Assembly (NCBI GenBank): GCA_025350705.1
Contig: JANXXH010000014.1
Coordinates: forward strand, 1-39,147
Reading direction: 5' to 3'
Length of the DNA stretch: 39,147 bases
From: Gallionella sp.
Lineage (GTDB): Bacteria; Pseudomonadota; Gammaproteobacteria; Burkholderiales; Gallionellaceae
The stretch's first letter is position 1. Each line of letters opens with the position of its first letter. The notes under the pieces are model-generated. The model worked only from the letters and a program-made list of their open reading frames with translations, did not search any database and was not told where the DNA came from. Of this stretch, positions 17,231-27,185 are shown piece after piece. The position numbers and the translations under genes were made by a program.

Positions 17231-20034
17231 TGACTATGAAAAAACTTTTTAGAATATTTGTTCTGTTGGTGCCGCTGACCGGATTGGTTCTGTGGGGCGA
17301 GGATACCTATGCCGCCGCAGCTTGCACCTCCGTAGCTACAGGTAACTGGAGCGCGCAGACGACATGGAGCGCGGCCGGGACCGGATGCGCAGGGGCACCG
17401 GGTGGCATTCCGGGTGCAGCTGACAGCGTGACCATTGCTGACCTCACTACGGTTACTGTCGACGTCGCTTCTGCAGCCGCTTCGGTGTCGATTCCCGCAG
17501 GCAATCAATCTTCCACATTGCAACTTAGCTCCACGTTGAGCGTGGGAGGCGCCATCACCGTATACGGACCCACCGGCGGCGGCGCAACCAAGACTCTTAG
17601 CGTGGGTGCAGGCACCCTTAACGCCGCGAGTATCACCATCAACGGCGGCGGAGGTGGTGGTAACGCCGGAGTGGTAAGCGTGAGTACCGGCACCATCAAC
17701 GTCAGCGGCTCGATCGGCTTCGCGGGCACTGCTTCTGACACGCTGTTGACTTCCACCGGGGCCAGCACGATAAATATCGGCGGCGACCTCGGCAACGGGG
17801 GCACGCTCACCACCACCAAGACCGGCACCATTAATTTCAACGGCACGGTTGCGGCGCAAAACATGGGGGCATACACGACTTACAACAACGTCACCGTAAA
17901 CAACACCAACGGTGCAGGGGTGGTCACCCTGCTTGGCAACGCCGCCATGACCGGAGCGCTGACAGTTACGAGCGGTACGCTCAGCACTTCGACGTTCACT
18001 CTGGGCGTGGGGGGGAACTTCACTGTCAATGGCACCGTTTCAGGAACCGGCGCTATCACCCTGAGCGGCACCGGCACCACCATCGACGGAACGGGATCGG
18101 TGACCAACACCGCGACACTTACGGTCAGCACCAGCGCGAAATCAGTTCTCTCAACGGCCAACCTTACGATTGCCAGCCCGATCGCGATCTCCGGGGCTAT
18201 CACCGTCACCAACAATGGAATAATCACCACAACCGGGATCACCGGCTCGGTGCCCGGCTCGACGTGGGTAAACGCCGCGAATTCGACGCTGAATATTTCC
18301 GGGCCGTTACTGGCAACCGGCACATTGACCGCTTCGGCGAATCCCAACACTGTCAACTATGCCGGTGCGGCACAGACGGTAACGCTCCCTTCCGGTGCGC
18401 CGGCAACCTATTACCACCTGACGCTCAGCGGCAGCGGCGTCAAGACCCTGCCCGCGACCGCCATGACAATCTCGGGGAACTTCACGATGTCCGGGACGGC
18501 CACCACCACAGCTGCCGCTGCGCTGACGGTAGGTGGCAATTTCATCCTCGGTAGCGGTACCACGTTCACTGCAAGCACTTTCAACCATTCTGTCGCCGGC
18601 AACTTTACAAATAATGGCACCACCTTTACCGCGAACACCAGCACCATCACCCTGAATGGTGCTGCTGCTCAAGTTATTGGCGGCACGGCAGCAACCACTT
18701 TCAACAATCTGACGATCAACAATGCCAGCGGAGTAACGTTAGGCAACAGTCAGACCGTGAGCAGCACACTGACGCTGACTAGCGGCACGTTTGCAGTGGG
18801 GGCGTACACCCTGACTTTGAACGGCCCAACCATCGCAGGCACGCCCGCCAACCTGAGCACGACTTCCTCATCCAGCCTGGTGTTCGGCGGAACTTCAGCC
18901 GGTGTTCTGATACCGAGCAGCGTTGGCGCGCTGAACAATCTCACCATCAACAATGCCAACGGAGTCACGCTGAGCGGCAGTCCGGTGTTGAGCGGCACCC
19001 TGACGCTGACCAGCGGGATCGTTACCACCGGCGCAAACATTCTGGAAATAACATCGAGTTGCTCCACAGGTATAGTCGGTGCCAGCGCCACTACCTATGT
19101 GCTTGGTAATCTGAACCTCCATTATCCGACGCTGAATCCCGGTACCACCACCTGCACTTTCCCCATCGGTACTACGGGTGTTTACGCTCCTGCGGCAATT
19201 GCGATGGTCAACGTTTCATCCACGCTGGCGAACAGCAGCCTCACTGCACGTACTGACACACCCGACCATGTGGACACCACAGCAAACGCATCCGGTGTCA
19301 ATCCGGCCAAGAGCGTGAACCGTTACTGGACATTGACAGCCGGAGGTTCGTTGGCCTTTGCCACATACAACACCACCTTCACTTTTGTGGCCGGCGATGT
19401 CGATGGCGGCGCAGCCACAGGCAGTTTCATCATCGGACTCAAGAGCAGCGGCGTGTGGAGCTATCCGGCCATGGGCGCAAAAAACGCCCTCAACACCACG
19501 GCGACCGGCATGACCCAGGCGGGTGGATTCGGCGTGTTTGTCATCGGCGAGCGCATCATGCCTTCTCTCACGATACTTAAAACAGTAGCGGTGTATTCCG
19601 ATCCGGTGAATCTTCTGGTCAATCCGAAATTCATACCCGGCGCGGTCGCGCAATACGCCGTCATCTCCAGCAACTCCGGCGGCCCGGTGGATAACAATGC
19701 GACAGTCATCACCGATCCGGTTCCGGCCAACACACTGTTGTATGTTAATGACATTGGTGGCGCAGGCTCAGGACCCGTTCTGTTCACCCAAGGTGCAACT
19801 ACCAGCACACTGACCTACACCTTTACCTCGCTCAGCAATACGACCGACGACCTGTCATTCTCGAATGACGGAGGCGTCACATGGACTGCTGTACCGACAT
19901 TCAACGTGACAACTGGTTGCGATACCACCGTTCCGGCCATCACACATATCCGCGTCAATCCGAAGGGCGCATTTATCGGCAGCATCGGTCCCAATCCAAG
20001 CTTCCAGCTTACATTCCGTGTCTGTGTGCAATGA
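17230..20034 (+). CDS. Beta-helix-like adhesin with C-terminal DUF11-like domain
   Basis: A 934-residue exported protein. The signal peptide reads MKKLFRIFVLLVPLTGLVLW and ends near TYAAA. It is followed by GNWSAQTTWSAAG and PGAADSVTIADLTTVTVD, a start typical of bacterial secreted beta-helix proteins. Residues about 70-600 are Thr/Gly/Ser/Ala/Asn-rich short strands with clear internal repeats: LTINNASGVTLGNSQTV and LTINNANGVTLSGSPVL, each followed by a GTLTLTSG-type strand. The last ~160 residues form a DUF11-like domain (LTILKTVAVYSDP, VITDPVPANTLLYVNDIGG) ending in ITHIRVNPKG, like the small protein at 9641. No autotransporter barrel is present, so it must be anchored by a partner, plausibly the giant, whose stop it overlaps. 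ATG 17236 is an alternative start. Function as an adhesin is inference. Confidence 0.82.
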   Translation: MTMKKLFRIFVLLVPLTGLVLWGEDTYAAAACTSVATGNWSAQTTWSAAGTGCAGAPGGIPGAADSVTIADLTTVTVDVASAAASVSIPAGNQSSTLQLSSTLSVGGAITVYGPTGGGATKTLSVGAGTLNAASITINGGGGGGNAGVVSVSTGTINVSGSIGFAGTASDTLLTSTGASTINIGGDLGNGGTLTTTKTGTINFNGTVAAQNMGAYTTYNNVTVNNTNGAGVVTLLGNAAMTGALTVTSGTLSTSTFTLGVGGNFTVNGTVSGTGAITLSGTGTTIDGTGSVTNTATLTVSTSAKSVLSTANLTIASPIAISGAITVTNNGIITTTGITGSVPGSTWVNAANSTLNISGPLLATGTLTASANPNTVNYAGAAQTVTLPSGAPATYYHLTLSGSGVKTLPATAMTISGNFTMSGTATTTAAAALTVGGNFILGSGTTFTASTFNHSVAGNFTNNGTTFTANTSTITLNGAAAQVIGGTAATTFNNLTINNASGVTLGNSQTVSSTLTLTSGTFAVGAYTLTLNGPTIAGTPANLSTTSSSSLVFGGTSAGVLIPSSVGALNNLTINNANGVTLSGSPVLSGTLTLTSGIVTTGANILEITSSCSTGIVGASATTYVLGNLNLHYPTLNPGTTTCTFPIGTTGVYAPAAIAMVNVSSTLANSSLTARTDTPDHVDTTANASGVNPAKSVNRYWTLTAGGSLAFATYNTTFTFVAGDVDGGAATGSFIIGLKSSGVWSYPAMGAKNALNTTATGMTQAGGFGVFVIGERIMPSLTILKTVAVYSDPVNLLVNPKFIPGAVAQYAVISSNSGGPVDNNATVITDPVPANTLLYVNDIGGAGSGPVLFTQGATTSTLTYTFTSLSNTTDDLSFSNDGGVTWTAVPTFNVTTGCDTTVPAITHIRVNPKGAFIGSIGPNPSFQLTFRVCVQ

Positions 20035-20055
20035 TCATCTAACAAGGCATTCACC

Positions 20056-21051
20056 ATGAAAAAACCGGCATTCTTACTGTTATTTTCCTTGCTGCTGAAC
20101 AGTGTCCCCCTTGCACTAGCCGATGAAGAGGCACAGTCCGAATATTTTCAACAAATCACAGCGCTGCAACACCGCGCTGAAAAACTGGCTTCCAATGGAC
20201 TCGATTCGAACAATTATCATCTCGTCAAGTCACGCACCTGGCTGAACTTTGCCCTTAGCGAAGCATACGATAAGGATACCAGCGGATTCATCCCTGCCGC
20301 CATCGCACAAGCCGCGACATCGCTGGATGCATTGGAAAATAAACAAGCTGTCATCAGCATGGATACTCCGACACAAATATCGGGCAGCGAATCGGTGCGT
20401 CCAGATTTATGGGACAAGATCGCCACGCTGAAAAAACACACCAAGTTTTCGTGCGCACAGCGCCCCATCGCAGAAGCCGAAGTCTATCTGGTGTGGATAG
20501 GACACGAAAAATACGAATCCGGCTGGAGCCATGCAGAATCTTATGTGAACGGCGCCGAAGACCGTATTTACGCGGCAAAAGTGGCGATCGACAACTGTAC
20601 CCCGCCTGCTGTAAAACTGGCTCAGCCACCCCCGCCCCTGGAAAAAATCACACTTTCGGGTGATGCGATGTTCGCCTTTAATAGCGCAAAGCTGATCCCA
20701 TCCGCGTTGTGGCGCCTCGACACGCTGGCCGACGACATCAAGACGGCGGGGCAACTGGAAGAGATCCTTCTGGTCGGGCACACCGACAACATCAGCAGCA
20801 AGGGATATCCGAAACACAACCAGATAATTTCCGAACAGCGCGCCGAAAGCATCAAGGAATACCTGATCGGCAAAAACATCCCGGCTGAGAAGATTCACGC
20901 CAGCGGCGCAGGCTCGACGCAACCGTTGGTGAAATGTTCGACCAAACTAAAAAAAGCAAAGCTGGTCGCTTGCCTGCAGCCGAACCGGCGCGTGGAAATC
21001 ATTTTGCACGGAGTAAAAACAACCGCCGTCAACAAGGGGTCGGCAAAATGA
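20056..21051 (+). CDS. OmpA-domain peptidoglycan-binding protein, copy 1
   Basis: A 331-residue exported protein. The signal peptide is MKKPAFLLLFSLLLNSVPLA ending at ALA-DE. Residues about 25-185 form a helical domain I do not recognise (NYHLVKSRTWLNFALSEAY, VRPDLWDKIATLKKH) and include cysteines likely to pair. Residues about 200-325 are an OmpA-like domain: GDAMFAFNSAKLIPSALWRL, the GHTDN loop, EQRAESIKEYL and LQPNRRVEII. The Asp in GHTD and the Arg in QRA, which hold diaminopimelate of peptidoglycan in characterised OmpA domains, are both present. It would sit in the periplasm attached to the cell wall and may brace the surface assembly encoded upstream. AAGG precedes the ATG. It is the most divergent of three tandem copies. 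Confidence 0.9.
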   Translation: MKKPAFLLLFSLLLNSVPLALADEEAQSEYFQQITALQHRAEKLASNGLDSNNYHLVKSRTWLNFALSEAYDKDTSGFIPAAIAQAATSLDALENKQAVISMDTPTQISGSESVRPDLWDKIATLKKHTKFSCAQRPIAEAEVYLVWIGHEKYESGWSHAESYVNGAEDRIYAAKVAIDNCTPPAVKLAQPPPPLEKITLSGDAMFAFNSAKLIPSALWRLDTLADDIKTAGQLEEILLVGHTDNISSKGYPKHNQIISEQRAESIKEYLIGKNIPAEKIHASGAGSTQPLVKCSTKLKKAKLVACLQPNRRVEIILHGVKTTAVNKGSAK

Positions 21052-21107
21052 ATCGCTACACGGCTGTGCATAGCCAGGTAGAAAACTCACCGATGCATCA
21101 AGCATGA
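21048..21107 (+). CDS. 19-codon mini-ORF between OmpA-domain copies 1 and 2
   Basis: The mini-ORF starts at ATG 21048, overlapping the stop of copy 1 as ATGA. It ends at TGA 21105-21107, overlapping the start of copy 2 as ATGA. AAGGGG lies eight bases before it, while copy 2 itself has no clear ribosome site. The peptide (MNRYTAVHSQVENSPMHQA) has no known family. It probably serves to deliver ribosomes to copy 2 by re-initiation; a peptide function is possible but unsupported. Confidence 0.35.
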   Translation: MNRYTAVHSQVENSPMHQA

Positions 21108-22078
21108 TTAAAAGCACTCTCTCCCTGGTGTTCGTTATCCTGTTAGGGAGCATCTCCTTTGCCCATGCAGGCTATGAATCAAATGCCCAACAACTGCGAC
21201 AAATCGAATCTTTGCAGCTCCGCGCCGACAGGCTGACCTTCGGCAAGATCGGCCCGAACAATTACCATCTCGCCAAGGCTCACATCTGGCTGGATCTGGC
21301 ACGCAGCGAATATTACGAACTCGAAAGCGACGGCATTGTTTACGCCGCCACCACGCAAGCAGAGGCATTGCTGGATGCGCTGGAGAAAAAACAACCCAAC
21401 ATCACCATGAATACTCCGGTGCAAATATCGGGCAGTGAACCGGTGCGTCCCGATCTATGGGACAAGATCACCACGCTAAAAAAACACGTTAAATTTCCTT
21501 GCGGGCAACGCTCCGTCGCCGAAGCTGAAGTTCACCTGATATGGGCCGGACACATCAAACTGGAATCCAATTGGGGGCATGCAGAAGCATATGCGGACAG
21601 TGCGGAAGCGCTGCTCAAAGATGCTCAATCCTCCATCAACAAATGCGTTGCCAAGATGCCTGTCATTGAAAATGTCACGGTGTCCAGCGATGTGTTTTTT
21701 GCCGCTGGTGATGCGACACTGGAGCCGTCTGCGCCCGCGCGCATCAACCAATTGATCGACAGCATCAAGCTGGATACTATGCTGAAAGATGTCATGCTGA
21801 TCGGGCACGCCGACCGTCTGGGCGACGATAAATATCCAGAGCTCAATCAATTGATTTCCTTGCAGCGTGCCGAAAGCACCCAACAAATTTTGCTCGACAA
21901 GGGCATCCCGAAGGACAAGATACGCGTCAAAGGTTTAGGCTCGACCCAGCCACTGGTCAAGTGCTCGACGAAGCTGAGCAGGGCAGAGCAAATCGCTTGC
22001 CTTCAGCCGAACCGGCGCGGGCAAATTATTTTGCGCGGGGTAAAATTTGCGGGTACCCCTAAGGAGCCGGTAAAATGA
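21104..22078 (+). CDS. OmpA-domain peptidoglycan-binding protein, copy 2
   Basis: A 324-residue paralogue of the preceding gene with a signal peptide (TLSLVFVILLGSISFAHA-G). The helical N-terminal domain keeps NYHLAKAHIWLDLARSEYY, TPVQISGSEPVRPDLWDKI and RSVAEAEVHLIWAGH. The OmpA domain keeps the peptidoglycan-contact Asp (GHADRLG) and Arg (LQRAES), although GHTD has become GHAD. NRRGQIILRG closes the fold. It is much closer to copy 3 than to copy 1, including identical DNA stretches (for example around 21523-21566 and 22549-22592). It has no obvious ribosome site and is likely translated by coupling to the mini-ORF that overlaps its start. Confidence 0.9.
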   Translation: MIKSTLSLVFVILLGSISFAHAGYESNAQQLRQIESLQLRADRLTFGKIGPNNYHLAKAHIWLDLARSEYYELESDGIVYAATTQAEALLDALEKKQPNITMNTPVQISGSEPVRPDLWDKITTLKKHVKFPCGQRSVAEAEVHLIWAGHIKLESNWGHAEAYADSAEALLKDAQSSINKCVAKMPVIENVTVSSDVFFAAGDATLEPSAPARINQLIDSIKLDTMLKDVMLIGHADRLGDDKYPELNQLISLQRAESTQQILLDKGIPKDKIRVKGLGSTQPLVKCSTKLSRAEQIACLQPNRRGQIILRGVKFAGTPKEPVK

Positions 22079-22134
22079 AAAAATTCAAAGCTGCGATTAA
22101 TCTACCAATAATTTCACACATCAAGCATGATTAA
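22075..22134 (+). CDS. 19-codon mini-ORF between OmpA-domain copies 2 and 3
   Basis: ATG 22075 overlaps the stop of copy 2 as ATGA, and AAGGAG lies eight bases upstream. The frame runs over the start of copy 3 (ATG 22127) and stops at 22132-22134. The peptide MKKFKAAINLPIISHIKHD is unrelated in sequence to the first mini-ORF but has the same length and placement. Copy 3 has no ribosome site of its own. Confidence 0.35.
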   Translation: MKKFKAAINLPIISHIKHD

Positions 22135-23071
22135 AAGAGCCCTCTCTCTGGTGTTTGCTATCCTGATAGGGAACATTTCCCTTGTCCATGCAGACGGGGA
22201 ATTACTGCCCAAGCGACTGCAACAAATCGAAGCACTGCAACGCCGTGCAGACAAGCTGGCCTTCGGCGAGCTCGGTGCGGACAACTACCATCTCGCCAAG
22301 GCCCGCACCTGGCTTGATCTGGCACGCAGCGAATATTACGACAACGAAAACAACGGAATCATCCCTGACGCTATCGGGCAGGCAAAGACCCTACTAAATG
22401 CGCTGGAGAAAAGACAACCCGACATCACCATGGATACCCCGGTGCAAATAACGGGCAGCGAAGCGGTGCGTCCCGATCTGTGGGACAAGATCGCCACACT
22501 GAAAAACCACGTTAAATTTTCCTGCGGGCAGCGCTCTGTCGCCGAAGCCGAAGTTCACCTGATATGGGCCGGACACATCAAACTGGAATCCAGCTGGCGA
22601 CATGCGGAATCGTACACAAACCGCGCGGAAGAGCTGCTCAATGAAGCACTAAACTCTATCAACGACTGCGTTGCCCAGATGACGGCCATTGTAAACATCA
22701 CGCTATCAAGTAAAGTATTATTTGTCTTTAGCGAAACGAGGCTGAGACCACCCGCGCAACGACACCTCAACGAATTGGTCAACAGCATCAAGATGGCGAC
22801 TACACTGGATGAGGTCGTGCTGGTCGGTCACGCCGACCGCATTGGCATCGACAAATATCCTGAGCGCAGCCAATTAGTTTCCGAACAACGTGCCGAGAGC
22901 GCCAAACGATTCCTGGTCAGCAAAGGGATCCCGGCAGACAAGATACACACCAGCGGTGCGGGGTCATCACAACCACTGGTGCAATGTTCGACCAATCTCA
23001 GCAGGGAGAAGCAGATCGATTGCTTGCAGCCGAACCGACGCGTGCAAATAATTTTGCGCGGCAAGAAATAG
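22127..23071 (+). CDS. OmpA-domain peptidoglycan-binding protein, copy 3
   Basis: A 314-residue exported protein with signal peptide (LSLVFAILIGNISLVHA-D). The N-terminal helical domain keeps NYHLAKARTWLDLARSEYY and VRPDLWDKIATLKNHVKFSC. The OmpA domain keeps GHADRIG, EQRAESAKRFL, the Cys pair around CSTNLSREKQIDC, and NRRVQIILRG. Contact residues Asp and Arg for peptidoglycan are present. The 19 bases around its start (CATCAAGCATGATTAAAAG) are the same as those at copy 2, marking the duplication unit. It is the last gene of the surface operon and faces purL. Confidence 0.9.
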   Translation: MIKRALSLVFAILIGNISLVHADGELLPKRLQQIEALQRRADKLAFGELGADNYHLAKARTWLDLARSEYYDNENNGIIPDAIGQAKTLLNALEKRQPDITMDTPVQITGSEAVRPDLWDKIATLKNHVKFSCGQRSVAEAEVHLIWAGHIKLESSWRHAESYTNRAEELLNEALNSINDCVAQMTAIVNITLSSKVLFVFSETRLRPPAQRHLNELVNSIKMATTLDEVVLVGHADRIGIDKYPERSQLVSEQRAESAKRFLVSKGIPADKIHTSGAGSSQPLVQCSTNLSREKQIDCLQPNRRVQIILRGKK

Positions 23072-23170
23072 ATTTGAGCATGCACGAATACTGCACGCCT
23101 ATTGCTATCCGGTGTCGCCTCCAGAGGATCATGCGGAGTACCTTCCACACATATTTAGAAGAGCAATAAC

Positions 23171-23200
23171 ACGGCGACCATGCGGTCACCGTATTATTTT
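23171..23200. terminator. Likely terminator between the surface operon and purL
   Basis: ACGGCGACC (23171-23179) pairs with GGTCACCGT (23184-23192) around ATGC with one internal mismatch, and ATTATTTT follows on the plus strand. The two flanking genes converge here. The rest of 23072-23215 shows nothing else. Confidence 0.6.
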
Positions 23201-23215
23201 CATAAACTCAACCCC

Positions 23216-26200
23216 CTACCCAACCCACTTACGTGCATTCTGGAACATGCGCAACCATGCGCTGTTCTCCTGCCATACGCGCGGATGCCAGGAGTTCTGC
23301 ACGGCGCGGAAAACACGCTCGGGGTGCGGCATCATGATGCTGAAACGCCCGTCCGGTGTGGTGAGGCCGGTAATGCCTTGCGGCGAACCGTTGGGGTTGA
23401 GCGGATATATCACGGTCGCTTTGCCGCTGTTGTCCACGTAGCGCATCGTCACCAGCTTCTGCGCAGCTTTCAATTTCTTGTCGTCGCCAAAACGAAGTTT
23501 CAGTGAAGACTCATGCCCGCTTGCGGGCGTGATGTCGGAACTAAAATCGGCATAGCCTTCACCGTGCGACACGACGATAGGCATGCAGCTGCCCGCCATG
23601 TCTTTGAAAAACATCGACGGTGATTCCTGCACTTCTACCATCACGAAGCGTGCCTCGAATTGTTCGGACTGGTTGCGCGAGAAGTGCGCCCAGTTGTCCG
23701 CACCCGGAATGATCTCGTGCAGGTTGCTCATCATCTGGCAGCCGTTGCACACGCCTAAGGCAAAGGTATCTTGACGCTGGAAGAATGCCTCGAATTCGTC
23801 GCGTGCTCGCAGATTGAACAAGATGGATTTAGCCCAACCCTCGCCTGCACCCAGAACGTCGCCGTAGGAGAATCCGCCGCAGGCCGCGAAGCCCTTGAAA
23901 TCGGCCAGCTTCACGCGACCGCTGATGATGTCGCTCATGTGCACGTCCACCGTGGCAAATCCGGCGCGGTCGAACGCCGCCGCCATCTCCACATGGCCGT
24001 TCACACCTTGTTCGCGCAGGATGGCGATCTTGGGGCGAGTGAGCAGTAATGCACGCGATGGACTCTCGTTCGGATCATAAGTAAGCTTCACATGCAGTCC
24101 GGGATCAACTGCATCAAGCAGTCGGTCGAACTCTTGCTGCGCGCAGGCCGGATTGTCGCGCAGCTTTTGCATCCGGTAAGTGGTCTCCGACCAGATGCGT
24201 TGCAGCCTCACGCCGCTTGCGGAGAACACTGCCTGACCGTGATGCAAAATTTCGATCATGCCGGTTTTATTCAGCGTGGCGATCTTGTGTATGCCCTTCA
24301 GCCCCGAATCGCGCGCCAGTTCCATCACATGCTGCACATCGCGGTTGCGCACTTGTATCACTGCACCCAGCTCTTCATTAAACAAGGTACGCAGCGTGTC
24401 GCCATGCAGTTCGTCGAGACGGATGTCCAGACCGACATGTGAGGCAAACGCCATTTCGCACAGCGTCACGAACAAGCCACCATCGGAGCGGTCGTGATAG
24501 CCGAACAATTTATTTTCGGTATTCAGGTGTTGCACCAGCTCGAAGAATGACTTGAGAGCTATGGGGTCATCCACGTCCGGCGCGACATCGCCGACCTGCT
24601 TGTATACCTGCGCCAACGCCGAACCGCCCATGCGGTTCTTGCCATAGCCCAGATCGATCAACAGCAGCGTGGTATCGAGGTAAGCACCGAGCTGCGGTGT
24701 GACTGTGTGACGCGCATCAGGACAAGGTGCAAAGGCAGTCACGATCAGCGACAGCGGCGCAGTGACGGCCTTGTCTTCGCTGCCTTCTTTCCAAGTGGTC
24801 TTCATGCTCATGGAATCTTTGCCGACCGGGATGCTGATACCAAGCTGAGGACAAAGCTCCATGCCCACCGCGCGAACCGTATCGAACAGAGCGGCATCTT
24901 CGCCGTGATGTCCCGCCGCCGCCATCCAGTTCGCCGACAACTTGATGTCGCTGATTTTTTCGATGTGTGCAGCGGCAATGTTGGTGATCGCCTCGCCTAC
25001 CGCCATGCGTCCCGAGGCCGGGGCGTTCACCAGCGCCAGCGGAGTGCGTTCGCCAAGCGCAAAAGCTTCGCCGCGATTCGTATTGAAGCCCATCAGAGTG
25101 ACGGCGACGTCTGCCACCGGCACTTGCCAAGGGCCGACCATCTGGTCGCGCGCAGTCATGCCGCCCACGGTGCGGTCGCCGATGCTGATCAGGAAAGTCT
25201 TGTTCGCCACCGACGGCAATCGCAGCACGCGCTCGACCGCATCATGCAACTCGATCTTGGAAATATCGCAGGAATGCAACCGCGGAACTTCGCGCGTCAC
25301 ATTGCGCGTCATCCTCGGCGGCTTGCCGAGCAACACTGACAGCGGCATATGCACCGGATCATTTTTGAATGTGGTGTCATGCACGATGAGTTGATCGTCT
25401 GCCGTCGCGACACCCACCACCGCAAACGGGCAACGCTCACGCTCACAGAAGGCGCGAAATTCTTCCAGTCGTTCCGGCGCTATCGCCAGTACGTAACGCT
25501 CCTGAGACTCGTTGCACCATATCTGCTTCGGTGACATGCCGGTCTCGTCCAGCGGTATCTTGCGCAACTCGAAGTTCGCACCTCGTCCGCCACCATGCAC
25601 CAGCTCCGGCAGCGCGTTGGACATGCCGCCAGCACCTACATCGTGTATCGACAGGATCGGATTGTCCGCGCCCATCTGCCAGCAACGGTCTATTACCTCC
25701 TGTGCACGTCGTTGCATCTCGGGATTGCCGCGCTGCACAGAATCGAAATCCAGTTTCTCGGCGTTGCTGCCGGTGTCCATGCTGGATGCCGCGCCGCCGC
25801 CCAGTCCGATCAGCATGCCGGGACCGCCCAGATGCACCACCAGCGCGCCGACCGGCAGCTCGTGTTTGTGCGTGTGGATCGCCGCGATATTGCCGACTCC
25901 GCCCGCCAGCATGATGGGCTTGTGATAGCCGCGCATCTCGCCGCTGACGTTCTCTTCAAAGGTGCGGAAATATCCTGCCAGATTGGGGCGTCCGAATTCG
26001 TTGTTGAACGCTGCGCCGCCGATGGGACCTTCCAGCATGATCTGAAGCGCGGAGACGATACGTGAGGGTTTGCCGTAAGGCGTTTCCCAAGGCTGCACGA
26101 ACCCCGGAATATTCAGATTGGATACCGAAAAACCGGTCAACCCTGCCTTGGGCTTCGAGCCGCTGCCGGTCGCGCCTTCGTCGCGTATCTCGCCGCCGCT

Positions 26201-27151
26201 GCCCGTTGCCGCGCCGGCGAACGGCGCGATCGCGGTGGGATGGTTATGCGTCTCCACTTTCATCAGTGTATGCGTCAACTCATCGCTGAACGCATAGCCG
26301 CCGTCGGCGCGCGCATAGAAGCGCTCGACTCGCGCGCCTTCAATGACGGACGAATTATCGGAATACGCGACGATGGTGCCCCGCGGGCTGACCTTGTGCG
26401 TGTTGCGTATCATGCCGAACAGTGAGATGTCCTGCGCTTTGCCGTCGATCACCCAATCGGCATTGAATATCTTGTGGCGGCAATGTTCCGAGTTGGCCTG
26501 AGCGAACATCATCAGCTCGACATCGGTCGGATTGCGTCCCAGCTTCTGAAAGTTTTCCACCAGATATTCGATCTCGTCCGCCGACAGCGCAAGACCCATT
26601 TCGCGGTTAGCTTTCTCCAATGCCTTGTTGCCACCTATCAGCACATCCACGCTGGATAGCGGTTGCGGCGCGCCGTGCCGGAATATTTTTTCCACTGCAC
26701 CATCTATGGCGGTCAGCACTGTCTCGGTCATCCGATCGTGCAACAGCGGCAACACCGCCTCCTGCTCAGTCTTGCTCAGGGGCTTGCCGCCTGGAATGGT
26801 GAGGTAATACACTACGCCGCGTTCGATGCGCTTCACGCCTGACAATCCGCAATGCCGCGCGATTTCGGTGGCCTTGGTGGACCATGGCGAGATCGTGCCG
26901 AGGCGCGGCACGACCAGCAGGCGTTGATATTTATTTACGTCAGCAGGCTCGCCCGCCGTCTTGGCTATGCCCAGCACCTTATCCAGCAATTTGGCTTGCG
27001 CACCGGACAATTTCTCGCCTTTCAACTCGCTGAAATAACAATGGCGCGTATCCGCGGTGACAATGCCAGGGGCGGCATCTTCAATCGCGACACGGAGTTT
27101 TTCGAGACGGAAAGAAGATAAGGCCGGAATGCCGACAGAAACTTGAAACAT
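23216..27151 (-). CDS. purL: Phosphoribosylformylglycinamidine synthase (single-chain PurL)
   Basis: A 1311-residue cytoplasmic enzyme for the fourth step of purine synthesis: FGAR + glutamine + ATP to FGAM. It has the large proteobacterial architecture: N-terminal domain, linker, two AIR-synthase-like ATP domains ([55 protein letters not shown]), then a C-terminal class I glutaminase. The glutaminase nucleophile is Cys1135 in [12 protein letters not shown], with the histidine in MMPHPERVF. Length fits the family (about 1290-1340). ATG 27151 gives the usual MFQVSVG start; the five-codon TTG extension is unlikely. It diverges from nnrD, and overlapping -10 boxes lie between them. Confidence 0.97.
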   Translation of the reverse strand: MFQVSVGIPALSSFRLEKLRVAIEDAAPGIVTADTRHCYFSELKGEKLSGAQAKLLDKVLGIAKTAGEPADVNKYQRLLVVPRLGTISPWSTKATEIARHCGLSGVKRIERGVVYYLTIPGGKPLSKTEQEAVLPLLHDRMTETVLTAIDGAVEKIFRHGAPQPLSSVDVLIGGNKALEKANREMGLALSADEIEYLVENFQKLGRNPTDVELMMFAQANSEHCRHKIFNADWVIDGKAQDISLFGMIRNTHKVSPRGTIVAYSDNSSVIEGARVERFYARADGGYAFSDELTHTLMKVETHNHPTAIAPFAGAATGSGGEIRDEGATGSGSKPKAGLTGFSVSNLNIPGFVQPWETPYGKPSRIVSALQIMLEGPIGGAAFNNEFGRPNLAGYFRTFEENVSGEMRGYHKPIMLAGGVGNIAAIHTHKHELPVGALVVHLGGPGMLIGLGGGAASSMDTGSNAEKLDFDSVQRGNPEMQRRAQEVIDRCWQMGADNPILSIHDVGAGGMSNALPELVHGGGRGANFELRKIPLDETGMSPKQIWCNESQERYVLAIAPERLEEFRAFCERERCPFAVVGVATADDQLIVHDTTFKNDPVHMPLSVLLGKPPRMTRNVTREVPRLHSCDISKIELHDAVERVLRLPSVANKTFLISIGDRTVGGMTARDQMVGPWQVPVADVAVTLMGFNTNRGEAFALGERTPLALVNAPASGRMAVGEAITNIAAAHIEKISDIKLSANWMAAAGHHGEDAALFDTVRAVGMELCPQLGISIPVGKDSMSMKTTWKEGSEDKAVTAPLSLIVTAFAPCPDARHTVTPQLGAYLDTTLLLIDLGYGKNRMGGSALAQVYKQVGDVAPDVDDPIALKSFFELVQHLNTENKLFGYHDRSDGGLFVTLCEMAFASHVGLDIRLDELHGDTLRTLFNEELGAVIQVRNRDVQHVMELARDSGLKGIHKIATLNKTGMIEILHHGQAVFSASGVRLQRIWSETTYRMQKLRDNPACAQQEFDRLLDAVDPGLHVKLTYDPNESPSRALLLTRPKIAILREQGVNGHVEMAAAFDRAGFATVDVHMSDIISGRVKLADFKGFAACGGFSYGDVLGAGEGWAKSILFNLRARDEFEAFFQRQDTFALGVCNGCQMMSNLHEIIPGADNWAHFSRNQSEQFEARFVMVEVQESPSMFFKDMAGSCMPIVVSHGEGYADFSSDITPASGHESSLKLRFGDDKKLKAAQKLVTMRYVDNSGKATVIYPLNPNGSPQGITGLTTPDGRFSIMMPHPERVFRAVQNSWHPRVWQENSAWLRMFQNARKWVG

Positions 27152-27185
27152 GGCGATAGCAATCAAGAATAATTATCAGACCGCG

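Noticed and set aside
17500-19050. Repeats in the adhesin gene as a CRISPR or satellite array
   Set aside because: The repeats are imperfect, in frame and follow protein structure; there are no regular spacers.
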